Assembly: GCA_003194525.1 (NCBI GenBank)
Contig: NBIV01000046.1
Span: 62,001 to 126,000 of the forward strand
DNA from: Gracilariopsis chorda
Lineage: Eukaryota > Rhodophyta > Florideophyceae > Gracilariales > Gracilariaceae
DNA length: 64,000 bases
Reading direction: 5' to 3'
Of this stretch, positions 41,768-51,440 are shown piece by piece. Made by a program: the position numbers and the translations under genes. Below the pieces are notes generated by a model that saw nothing but the letters and a program-made list of their open reading frames with translations, had not been told where the DNA came from and searched no databases. Every line of letters starts with the position of its first letter. Position 1 is the stretch's first letter.

Positions 41768-42760
41768 TCATGTATTGCGATCCAAGTGGGCCTCGGCGGA
41801 AACAGGTGCGTGATGACTCAGAGATACATCTTGCAGATGTTGATTATGTTCCGAAACGACTTGTCGAATGTGATCAAGCTCAGTACGATAACGTCTAGCC
41901 AGTCTTGCAGCCAAAACAGCCTCTCTTCTCTTACAGGCGTCGCCTTCCTGTACATCGAGCCAATGCACATGAGCAGGATCCAAGACCCATCCCGGAAGTA
42001 ATACGCACTCAAATCCAGACAGTCTCTGTTGCACAAGGGTGAAATAAGAAGCCGGTAAGACGCATCCACACTGAAAGAGGGCGATTGAAATGTTATGCAG
42101 CTGCGAGACGGCGTTCGGGCGCAACACACGTTCGGCAGCGTTGACCCAGCCGTCGGTGAGAAAGACGGGAAGGTCGTCCCACACAAAGGCTACGAGGTCG
42201 ATATCGGCGCTGATTCGGGCCCAGTCGTCGCGGGAAAGCACGTGCAACAAAGCCTCGGGACGGCCCACCTCCACGATGTAGACGGTGGAGTTGGAGAGGA
42301 ACTGCGCGCGACGTTCATACTCTGCGAGCTGGGAGGTGTTCAAGGAGAGGTGTCGGTCGCGAAGGGAGAGGAAGGTGAAGGCGGTGAGAAGAAAGGTGAG
42401 CAGCAGCCAGAAGAAGGCGGAGTCCAAATCAAGCTTGGCGGAAAGAGGGGTTGGCGGGACGGAAGATCTTCGGCGCGCGGGTGGGGCGGGGGGGGGAGCG
42501 GAGGAGGGGTGCGGGGGCGCTTCTGCGCTTGCGGCATCGGAGGGAAGCGGACGAGGAGCGGGCGGGGCGCACGGCGGATGGAGGGGCGGGCGCGCAGCGG
42601 GCGGGCGTTGTCGTTGGTTGCGGCGGCAGCGCCGGGCGGGCGCCGCTTTCACGATGAGCGGCGCTGCGACTGCACGCGCGCTGCGAGCGTTCGGTGGTGC
42701 CGGTGCTGCGCAATTACAGTTCAGGCGAGTGCACCGTCTTACAGCGGTGGAAACGGCCAC
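41768..42760 (-). CDS. Predicted single-pass membrane protein, start unresolved
   Basis: A 330-codon frame. The C-terminal two thirds look genuine: a transmembrane helix (AFFWLLLTFLLTAFTFL, about 112-130), NxS/T sites (NTS, NSTV, NISI) and many Trp and hydrophobic residues typical of a folded domain. The first about 105 residues are low-complexity Ala/Pro/Arg. There is no Met anywhere in the frame: it opens at a GTG with a TGA five codons before. The true start must be in a spliced upstream exon, or at a non-ATG codon, or the call is wrong. No family is recognised. Confidence 0.45.
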   Translation of the reverse strand: MAVSTAVRRCTRLNCNCAAPAPPNARSARAVAAPLIVKAAPARRCRRNQRQRPPAARPPLHPPCAPPAPRPLPSDAASAEAPPHPSSAPPPAPPARRRSSVPPTPLSAKLDLDSAFFWLLLTFLLTAFTFLSLRDRHLSLNTSQLAEYERRAQFLSNSTVYIVEVGRPEALLHVLSRDDWARISADIDLVAFVWDDLPVFLTDGWVNAAERVLRPNAVSQLHNISIALFQCGCVLPASYFTLVQQRLSGFECVLLPGWVLDPAHVHWLDVQEGDACKRREAVLAARLARRYRTELDHIRQVVSEHNQHLQDVSLSHHAPVSAEAHLDRNT

Positions 42761-43183
42761 GTGGCCAGTTGGTCATGCGCTGTGTTCATTGGACGGCTCG
42801 CAGATGAAGCCGCCTCACAACGAAAGCAAAGCGCCCTGCGGAGCGGCTATGCGGCGTGCAACACTTCCGCCAACGCTCGTTGATGCTCTCATACATTTCG
42901 CCCTTCGTCATGGGAAAAAGACCCTTGTCGCACGAAAGAGATGCCCTGTTGGCGCCTTATTCGTGTATAAAACACTCCAAAGTCGCCCATTCCCCGACCA
43001 TGCGTCGCCAGTTTTGGCCATCTCGTCCAGCATTCACAGCACTGGTTCTTCCCCAATCGCCCGCAATTACCCCTTCACCCACAGCCGTCTACCTGCCCTC
43101 TCTCTCACACGCCCCCCAACCGCCACGCGTCTACCCGATTCCACTAGTACCGCTCTTCGCCCCGTCCGATCACACCCGCAGTC

Positions 43184-44368
43184 ATGCCCGCTAAACTCTG
43201 TCGCTTCCTCAAAGCGTATGGCTTCTCCTTCATCGCCGCCCTCTCCAATCTCCTCGCCATAGCCGCCACTCCCATCGACAACAATCTCCCCATCTTCAAC
43301 CTTGACCCCTGCCCCTCCTCTGAACAGCCCCCCGTCCTCAATCGCCCAGTACTCATAACACTAGCCATCCCGGTCTTCATCATCGTCCTAGCCCATGTAA
43401 CAGGCTGCCTGGCTAATACTCTCCGAAACAGCTTCCGCTGCTTCCAGATCCATATTGTCTTCCTCATGCTTTACAAGGTGGTCGGAGTTACATTGGGCAT
43501 TGCCCTTCTCATTCTGGCCATTGTTCACAGTCACTTGGACGTGGGTGAGCTGGGTGTAACCGCTCTTCTGTTCGTCTACGGACACCCGCAGGACACCTGG
43601 AATGCCACCTTCAAGCACCTCGTCCTTCTTCGTCACTTTCCGTCCCCGTCATTGATCAATAACTTTTCGGAATGGCGACGAATTATCAAAGATCTTATCA
43701 AAGGCGCCACCCAACAAGATCAGTCCTGTCCTCCTGACTATCAGGCCATTGTCCTACTCTCTTTTCTTCACCGCAAGTTCAGTTCACTGTCGTCGCAACA
43801 GCTTTCCGAACAACTTGACATAGGGAACAACAAAAGGGGAAACTCCGTTGAACAACAGTTGTTGTCGTATCCACCTTGGCTCCACGATTACAACACCAAT
43901 ATTGGAGAATGGCTTCATAGGTACTTCTCGTACCAAGTCTATTCCGTCATCCCTGTACCACCACCACAACCATCTCCACCACCTTCTCCACCACCACGTC
44001 TGCTGACATCCCCCGTGTCGAGAGAGTCCTCTCGACAAAACAGTTGTCCTTCTGCGCCATCCATTCCCGATACGTCCTGTCTCCCATCCAGTATTGCGGA
44101 CCAACAGCCGCCTGACTATACCCTGGTTAACAATATCCAAGCCCTGAGAATTCTCTTCACCATCGCCATGTACCGTTGTATTCAACGTAGCTGTTATGAA
44201 GCGTCTTCCCGCGCGGAACGGATGGCTTCTTACTGGGAGCTTATGAACCACGATTTGTCCGGAGGCGATATGCAATGGTTCTTCGAATTCATAAGGAAGC
44301 ATTACGGTAGCACCGATATGAACAGCGTTCTGGCTTTGGAAATTGCGACTGATGGCCGCGAGCTTTGA
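43184..44368 (+). CDS. Predicted multi-pass membrane protein, unknown
   Basis: 394 aa with an ATG start. The first 115 residues hold hydrophobic segments at about 12-28, 55-75 and 88-112. A long soluble region follows, then a Pro-rich run (VPPPQPSPPPSPPP, about 257-270) and a C-terminal region with paired Trp/Phe (MQWFFEFIRKHYG). No domain is recognised. Single frame, no sign of decay. Confidence 0.6.
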   Translation: MPAKLCRFLKAYGFSFIAALSNLLAIAATPIDNNLPIFNLDPCPSSEQPPVLNRPVLITLAIPVFIIVLAHVTGCLANTLRNSFRCFQIHIVFLMLYKVVGVTLGIALLILAIVHSHLDVGELGVTALLFVYGHPQDTWNATFKHLVLLRHFPSPSLINNFSEWRRIIKDLIKGATQQDQSCPPDYQAIVLLSFLHRKFSSLSSQQLSEQLDIGNNKRGNSVEQQLLSYPPWLHDYNTNIGEWLHRYFSYQVYSVIPVPPPQPSPPPSPPPRLLTSPVSRESSRQNSCPSAPSIPDTSCLPSSIADQQPPDYTLVNNIQALRILFTIAMYRCIQRSCYEASSRAERMASYWELMNHDLSGGDMQWFFEFIRKHYGSTDMNSVLALEIATDGREL

Positions 44369-44941
44369 ACCCCGCCCCCTTCAACATTTCTTAGCTCTGC
44401 TGGACTACCAGACACATACTCCTTACTCCTTACTCCTTACTTCACATACTTGCCCAGGAAGAAAGCATAGTGCACACACATTAGCAACGGTGCATCCTCT
44501 TCGTAGATCGCGCTCACGACGTGGGAACAACCTTGCAACGTGTGTAAAGCCTTACAAACTGATAACTATGGTTAAGGGTTACCCTTTGTTATGTGTGTAT
44601 CCGTTGTCTGTACATAGCAGAGAGGTGACCACCGAGTTGCTGAAATGCACATACATAGATTTTTGAACGGTAGATACGCTCTGAAATGCTTCTTTCAGAC
44701 AGCAGAGACAGTTTGAAAAAAACTCCGTCGAAGCCTTGAATCAGCGTAGCCCTCGAAGAACGTCGTACCCCTGGTAGACACGCATTACTGAAACAGCGCA
44801 GTGTTCTGTAGTGCAATTGCCGCATGCTCCCGTCCGGAGAAAGGCAAGAACAAAAGAACAGCGTTCACAATCAGCGTAGTACAAACAGCCAGCCAGCCGT
44901 TTCTTCACAAAAAATGCTAGCACACGGTGCAAGCACAGACC
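44369..44941. other. Intergenic
   Basis: Convergent space between the membrane-protein gene and the decayed HAD copy. TACTCCTTACTCCTTAC is a short direct repeat near 44420. Nothing else is seen. Confidence 0.35.
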
Positions 44942-45621
44942 CTAGTCCAAACCAACAGCTTTCAGAAAGCGATGAGTGTCAGAAAGATCATCAAAGATGA
45001 AGTCCGGCTTTTCCGCTTCTAGTCTTCTCCTTTCGTATGCCCCAGTAGCTACTGCAGTCGACCTGGCACCACTTCGTTTTGCAGCTTGAACGTCAGAAAC
45101 TGCATCCCCAACATGTACCACTTCGTCCATGCTCACATCAGGTGCACACCGTTGAACGGCCAGCTTGAGAATGTCTGCGCGGTCCTCTCGCTCATTGGCG
45201 AAAGCGCCTTCAACAAAGAACGAGCGCAACCCCGCCGATTTCAGTTTCAAGTCAGCAATGTAAGCCATGTTGCCCGTCGTCAATGCACAGGGAACTGTGC
45301 ATTCTAAGAGAACGCTCAGTATTGTATGAACGGCGGGGAGCACCAAGTGTGACGTGTGGCTGTCTATGTTGATTACTTGCTCGGCGTGGCGGAAAACTTT
45401 GCCCATTTGAGAGTCGATTTGTGGGGCAGGGATGTTTGCGGCGGTACACATGTGTCGAATGATGGGACAAATGTGTGTTACTGGCGTTGGGGCACGTCTG
45501 CCACGGGGATTGTTGTTCCGTGCACGGCGTAGAGGGCTTTGTTGCTGAATGGGGCTGTTGTGCGTAGAAGGGTAGCGTCAATATCGCAAGTTAGCAGGGA
45601 CGGTATGCGAGGGCTGGTCAT
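44942..45621 (-). pseudogene. Decayed duplicate of a HAD-family phosphatase
   Basis: The 169-residue 3' part (from 45451) is close to the intact gene 2 kb to the right and keeps the GDAVSDVQAAKRSGAR motif. The 5' part, readable from an ATG at 45621, has the catalytic box altered from DIDGTLL to DIDATLL, has lost the segment after PFSN, and meets a stop and frame change just after the PVADVP-equivalent. It cannot make the full enzyme. Confidence 0.75.
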
Positions 45622-46915
45622 GGTTGTGGTCTGGGAGTGAATGCGTGCTGTGTAGCGTAGGAGGCTGGACGACGTAACATCGTGAGTCGGGGACGGTACA
45701 AGAATGGCTGCGAGGGCGAACGAGTGAGGGCAAGTGGCTGGCGAAGAGAACGGTGGCAGGAGTCAGCTGCTTGAGGGTGGAAACTCCCCACTGGAGAGTT
45801 AAATGCACCGTTGGAGGAATGCGCTTCTACCGCTCGCAACGCAGGACAAACTGGCCGGACACTTGTGGTGCCGAACTGAAGTAGATATATTATCATACTG
45901 AGGAGAAAGCCGTCCTTGCGAGTAGCCAATGCTCTCTGTGACAACCAAAAACCACTAGAGGCCTCAAGTCCGGTATGAACCATGGCAGTGACCCCTATGA
46001 CAACGCACATATACACCACACTCTCTAGTTTAACCGTCGGTGGACGCGCGGTCCCGAGCTCGCGAAGTTATATCTACACGTAGCTGCTTGTTACATGCAA
46101 GTCGTGTGCAACGTGTCAAATCGCCGCCAATGACACCGCACAGTTTGACCCCGCGCAGCGAGCGGAGCAACACAGAGCACCTCCACCGCCGCTCAGCTGT
46201 CTGTATGCCCAATCAGAGCTCGCCAAGTCATCCAGCGCGCAGCCGCAGACCAGCTCTGCGACGAGAGCTCGATGGACACTTCAGCCGAAATAGATGTCGG
46301 CGGCTTAGCTCGTTCAAGGAGGTGATGGTCCGAAAGCGTCCGTCCTAGAAAGCTAAACCTTTTCTAGAACACACCACTACAAGTATACTCAAAGAAGCTT
46401 TCATTCCCCACGCTTGGGTGCCGTTTACTCTGCTCCACCCGTGTACATGCTCGTGCGCACAAATCAGCAGTGCATCATCCACAACGCGCGTTCGCAAAAC
46501 AGGGCTAGCTTCCATCGCGTGGCCGTAGTGCCTCCTCAGTGACGCGCGGCAGCCGCAGTCGTACTCCCTGCGTGCGTGCATTTACATTCTGGGCAAAGCC
46601 CACTTGAGAGCCGAGTTACTTTGAGCGATGCACAGATGCACTTTGAGTACTACATAAGCTCGGACACGCTCTCCTCGCTCATCAACGACACAGCTCCATC
46701 AAACCCACCCCTTCCATCATCCTGCGCATCCGCCAAACGGACTACTTCCGCTTGCGCACTGTAGCAAACATTTCTGCCACATCATGTTCTGCATGGAGGC
46801 ACAGCAGTAAAAACGGAGCAACGTAACAAATGCAGTCCGAAAGAGCATTATGCTGCACCATGCAAGTACCGCACGCACCTGGTAAAGGGTTACCAACGGT
46901 ACACGTCACAGTATT
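45622..46915. other. Intergenic between the two HAD copies
   Basis: No gene is supported. Frames near 45618-46348 run on both strands without recognisable features. Confidence 0.35.
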
Positions 46916-47785
46916 CTATACCAAGCCTACAGCTTTCAAGAATTGTTGGGTGTCAGAAAGATCATCAAAGATGAAGTCCGGCTTTTCCGCTTCCAGTTTT
47001 CTCCTTTCGTATGCCCCAGTAGCTACTGCAATCGACCTGGCACCACTTCGTTTTGCAGCTTGAACGTCAGAAACTGCGTCCCCAACATGTACCACTTCGT
47101 CCATGTTCACACCAGGTGCACACCGTTGAACGGCCAGCTTGAGAATATCTGCGCGGTCCTCTCGCTCATCGCCGAAAGCGCCTCCAACAAAGAACGAGCG
47201 CAACCCCGCCGATTTCAGTTTCAAGTCAGCAATGTAAGCCATGTTGCCCGTCGTCAATGCACAGGGAACTCTGTACTCTGAGAGCACGCTCAGTACTTTT
47301 TGAACCCCTGGTAGCACAAAATGTGATGTATCACCGTCCACCTTGATGACTTCTTCTGCGTGCCGTAGAACGTTTTGCATTTCGGTGTCGATTTGCGGAG
47401 CTGGTACATTTGCGGCCGTGCACATATGACGAATTATGGACAGATCTGTATTGCCAACGTGGGGAACATCATCGACCGTGATTCTTGTTCCGTGCACGGC
47501 GTAGACGGCTTCGTTGATGGCATTCTTGTGCGCTTGGTTGCTGAAGGGCGGGGCGGTACGCAGAAGGGTACCGTCGATATCCCAGGTTACTAGTGAAGGT
47601 CGAGGAGTAGCGGCCATGGTTGCAATTCGGGAACGAATGTGTTTTGCGTTGCGCAGAAGGTGTGACGACATAAAACGACGGGCAAAGTTGGACGTGACAG
47701 GAGGTGCGAACGCAAGTGAGGCCTCGCAACAGCTGTCTTCTACGCAGCGTTCCGGTTCGGAGAGAGGTGAGTGAGAGTGACCCAT
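46916..47785 (-). CDS. HAD-superfamily hydrolase (phosphoglycolate-phosphatase-like)
   Basis: 289 aa. Motif I is DIDGTLL at residues 69-75, with both catalytic Asp. Motif II is TTGN. Motif IV is GDAVSD at 235-240, followed by an Ala/Arg-rich helix and ATGAY. The helical insert between motif I and motif II places it in the phosphoglycolate-phosphatase/beta-phosphoglucomutase subclass. Its substrate cannot be read. The first 56 residues before MAATPRPSL are basic and Ser-rich and could be a targeting peptide, or translation could start at residue 57 (47617). A decayed copy lies just downstream on the same strand. Confidence 0.85.
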   Translation of the reverse strand: MGHSHSPLSEPERCVEDSCCEASLAFAPPVTSNFARRFMSSHLLRNAKHIRSRIATMAATPRPSLVTWDIDGTLLRTAPPFSNQAHKNAINEAVYAVHGTRITVDDVPHVGNTDLSIIRHMCTAANVPAPQIDTEMQNVLRHAEEVIKVDGDTSHFVLPGVQKVLSVLSEYRVPCALTTGNMAYIADLKLKSAGLRSFFVGGAFGDEREDRADILKLAVQRCAPGVNMDEVVHVGDAVSDVQAAKRSGARSIAVATGAYERRKLEAEKPDFIFDDLSDTQQFLKAVGLV

Positions 47786-48746
47786 AAACGCTCCCCTCTA
47801 CGACTCTGAGTGGGCGAGCGTGGTTAGGTAAAGGGTTACCATATAACATCAGGTTTGAACTGGTGGCCTTCTGCTACTGGTTTCTATCCATCTTTGGTAG
47901 TAACTTATACCCAACTGGGAGAGGTTGGGGCAATGTGCTCCAACCAGAAGTGAACCTGAGGTGCTCAGTTCGGATCGGCCAATCACTGCCAACCCTTCGT
48001 TGCTTTGCATCCCCCACAATCTTCACAACGTTGCCAGGTGTACCGTTGATGCCCTTTATTCTGTGATTTCATTAATGTCTGATTTTTCATCCATTTTCTC
48101 CAAAAATGACCGCAGTAATGATGATTCATGAAGAAATCGGCGATTTGCCCTTCGGTATGCGACCCAGACACTGTCAGCTACTGTAATAAAACCGGATCAT
48201 TGATCTGAAGCATAATCCCGATCCATACGTGATAATCACGATCGGATTGTCTGATTTGGATCAAGTTTGATTGAACTAGCTCAAGGATAGGCTTGAGCTC
48301 GTGGTGCCAATGTCCTGGAAGGCACGACCTCCCGGGGGCCGCCAGCGGGCACAGATGCACACGTGTGCAAGTACAGGTCGTACAACTCTGCCACGTGTCA
48401 TATGTGGTACAAGCGGGGCTTGGCGGTTACATCATGAAAAAACATGAGTTTTCACAGTTTATGCGTGAATAACCATGCAAAAAGAAGAAATGCATAAACT
48501 TCATGAAATCGTGGCCTTTATTTCAGCTGTGGCATTTTCCCCAACTCTCGGACTCGGAAGGTTACATGGCAGGAGAGTGACAGCAGATATGTCGAAGGAC
48601 ATCACGAATAGTACTCGCTGGAGAGGGCTAGCGGGCAAACCCTCATCTGTGGGTGCACATACAGTACATGCCCCCTAGCCATCGAGATGAATTACTGCCA
48701 TCACGGCACACCGGACATATGGCTTAGTCATATACTGACTCAGTTA
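47786..48746. other. Intergenic
   Basis: No gene is supported. A short palindrome (CGTGATAATCACG) lies near 48228. Confidence 0.35.
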
Positions 48747-49126
48747 TCTACATGACCAAACAACTCCAGAGACGTATCTTACACCGCATCGCAATGGTCT
48801 CAATCTAGATGACAAAACAACTCCAGGGACGTACCTTAGACCGCATCGCAGTGGTCTCATTGGGGTAGAGTTGGACATGGTCGCGCTCGAGGACTTCTTC
48901 GTCAGCGCACAGAAAGGGGAACGAGGAGCGATTGAATCTCTTCTTTGGCTTCTTGCCTTCGCTTCCCCGGGCCGGTTGGTCCGGCCCAATTTATTGAGTA
49001 GTCCAAGCCAAAAATGCTCCGAGTATCCTCCTCAGCAGCGCGAGCAGCGCCCAAGCTCACTGAACTACATCTGGGTAGTGATAGTGATCTTAGTGATAGG
49101 ACTGTCTAGTAGGACAGGCTGTTACA
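48747..49126 (-). repeat. Probable 3' LTR of a Ty1/copia element (inner edge defined, outer edge not)
   Basis: Read on the minus strand, a polypurine tract is followed directly by TGTAACAGCC, a normal LTR start. AATAAA occurs about 130 nt in. The left part consists of two tandem 57-bp repeats (48747-48803 and 48804-48860; 50 of 57 identical). The outer LTR boundary and target duplication could not be fixed, so the left coordinate is only where the repeat begins. Confidence 0.5.
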
Positions 49127-49139
49127 CCCCCCTCCTTTT
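49127..49139 (-). other. Polypurine tract of the copia element
   Basis: AAAAGGAGGGGGG on the minus strand, directly abutting the TGTAACAG LTR start. It has the same orientation as the copia pol at the right end of the window. Confidence 0.55.
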
Positions 49140-49304
49140 GCGGAACGGGGCAGAACTTTGCGGAAAATAACGGACGGAACGATATGCAGTTCGCACACAA
49201 AAAAAAAACTTCTTAGTAGAACAAAGCGATTTGAAACAGTAGAACCGACAGGAAAATTTGAACAGCGGTCGGCTTTGACCGACACGGCGCGGTAGTGTGG
49301 ACAA

Positions 49305-49312
49305 TATATAAG
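49305..49312 (+). promoter_or_regulatory. TATA box for the split plus-strand ORF
   Basis: TATATAAG about 190 nt before the first ATG of the ORF, in otherwise GC-rich sequence. Confidence 0.5.
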
Positions 49313-49500
49313 AAGCCACCGCCGCCGCCGTCGAGTCGTGTGCTTGTCTCGGTAGCAACGCCAGTGAATAGCCCACTAGTTGAGTAACTAGGAGGGGCTT
49401 GGAGGCATTGCCGTGCATCTCTTTGTGGATACCAAAGCGAAACAAGGGCGGCGTAGCGAAGCAGTGCGATAACCGAACAACAGAAGTAGGCAGAGCCAGA

Positions 49501-50578
49501 ATGAAACGCATGATAAAGAAACGGGGAGCATGGCACGATGCGCGACTCAGCGCGCTTGGAGAATCACGAAGTGTTCGAACGTTCATGGCCAAAGCTGCAG
49601 GAGACCACAGCGGGATGGTGCTATATGAGCATGGTGACAATAGCCAGTCGAGGCTTACGTGTACACGATCGTCGGATGTGAAATGGGTCATGGAAGAAGT
49701 AATTAGGATTGCGAGACGGGACTGCAATGGACGTGAGCGGTACATGCTGGAGCATTTGTGTGGCGACCATCGTCTGGTCAGAAGAGAAGAAATGAAGAAA
49801 ATTGCAGGGAGTGCCATAACCCAGTGGTGCTTCGAGCGGCCAGGAAAATACTTGCACCATGATCTTGCATTCCGCATGGGGTTGTATGAACAGGAGAAGA
49901 GTGCAGAAGAGTGGGGTGTGGACACGGTTATGTTCATCCCGCACAGTACGGTGCTGCGAACTTCAGTAGGTGTACAGCGAGTAGTTGGTCCCCGGTACTA
50001 TGGTAGAAATCATGATGAACCGCGTTATGGTTGGCATGAAGTGAACTTGTATACCCTTAGTGGAGTTGGACTGGTGAATGTATTGGCACATCAGGGTATT
50101 TGGAATGGGGGCATACCCTTCAGTACTGAGCACGATTACTTGACGGACTCCACTACAATACATCCCACCAATTGTGTGGATGCAGTTGAATGCCTTGACT
50201 ACTACTGCGTCCGTAATCCGTTTGTGCCGATTCGGGTCTCTAGTTGCGGAGCGCGACCTGTGACTGAAGAATCAAAAAGGTTCGTACTTAAGGAGGAGCG
50301 TATGGAGATTTGCCGAACAAGGGAACTATGCTTGCAGGCATCGTTGGTTAATGGAATTGCGAGGGCAATCGGTCACGAATACGCTCGGGAAGTGATGCTC
50401 AACGGAACGATCCCGGTCATGATCTCATTTACCAGTGCAAGTAAATGGATCAACAACAACGCGAAAAGGGTGGCGCTGAACAGGGTATGCATCAGCAAGG
50501 AGCGGTCGGTAGACAGAATTGGTTGGTTGTTAGGACAAACCGACGGGGTCTTCCTTGTTCGACTGCGAGGAAGGAATG
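49501..50578 (+). pseudogene. Plus-strand ORF inside the copia element, 5' part, cut by gypsy copy 3
   Basis: 359 codons from the first ATG (frame open from 49399) to the GAATG target duplication. Beyond that the frame runs 26 codons into LTR sequence and stops at 50658. The uninterrupted gene would continue in frame at 62122. Family is not recognised. Cys in CLQASLVNG here and HVVCVDA in the detached 3' part recall the Cys...His...Asp order of papain-like or OTU-like cysteine peptidases, a weak suggestion only. It lies between the copia polypurine tract and the copia pol end, on the opposite strand, so it may be an accessory ORF of that element rather than a host gene. Confidence 0.6.
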
Positions 50579-51385
50579 TGTGGTGCAATGCCCCAAAGGG
50601 GAAAAACACCGAAAGACGTCCGGGATCTTCCTCTCACGAGGTGAACCCAGTTGGGTAGAGCCCTCCCAGAGGTGTCACGGCGAAGCCGGTTTGTAAGACC
50701 AGGGACACCTGTCGCGACTCGCGCAGGGAGGTGAAGGCGAAGAATCGGTATCCGCGTGAGCGGGGTGTGATCCTCAGTAGAGGTATGTTTCCACGTAAGT
50801 GGGGGTGTGTGAGCGGATGCGCACACGAGGGCCGCGGATAGCGGGAGGTGCTACCCTAAAAAGGGGAAAGAGGAAGGACGAGTGGGTCGCGAGAGCGACG
50901 AGTAGATACGGCGATGCCGGTGGACAGGACTCCCTATACAGGGCGAAACACCAATATGATTGGAACAATTAGTACTCCCAATGATGGGTCTCCTTTAGAT
51001 GTGCAAGGGGGGTGAACTTCCGTACACTACGGTGCTTCCCTCCAAGGAGGAGTTGAGAACACGCGGAGGCGGTAAAGCTCAGAGCCAATTCCCCAGGTTG
51101 GGGTCCCTTGTTGGGGAAGGTTTACTGGTGCGACGGCAGTGCGCCGTCGCACTAAGTACTAGCTTCCCAGAAATGGGTGTGAAAATAATAAATAAAATTA
51201 ACTAAAATACTCCACATTCCGTGGCAACATCCACTACTGTGGCCAACCGCCAATTGACCCAAAACCGTGTCCCACGTGTCCATACCCACCGTAGTGGGGC
51301 GTAGTTCATATACACACTACACAACCGATAGTATCGGGAAAACAATCAAGTACCAAGAATCCCTCCCTGAGGGCGTTGCACTTCA
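50579..51385 (-). repeat. 3' LTR of gypsy copy 3
   Basis: 807 bp, TGTGGTGCAATG to GTTGCACTTCA on the plus strand. The plus-strand AT-rich block AATAAATAAAATTAAC near 51187-51202 lies about 240 bp upstream of the opposite-strand ORF and may serve as its TATA region. Confidence 0.95.
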
Positions 51386-51396
51386 TATCCCCCCCT
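51386..51396 (-). other. Polypurine tract, gypsy copy 3
   Basis: AGGGGGGATA-type tract on the minus strand, touching the 3' LTR. Confidence 0.8.
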
Positions 51397-51440
51397 AAGA
51401 CGGGAAAACGACCGCGGACGCGGAGGATTCCCAGACGAAA

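Noticed and set aside
42285-43262. 325-codon plus-strand frame over the minus-strand membrane-protein ORF
   Set aside because: It opens at GTG, is low-complexity Ala/Gly/Arg from high GC, and overlaps a minus-strand frame with a real transmembrane and domain signature. It also overlaps the start of the gene at 43184.
50579-50658. Continuation of the plus-strand ORF into the LTR (27-codon tail)
   Set aside because: It is only the read-through of the interrupted gene into LTR sequence, not part of the original protein.
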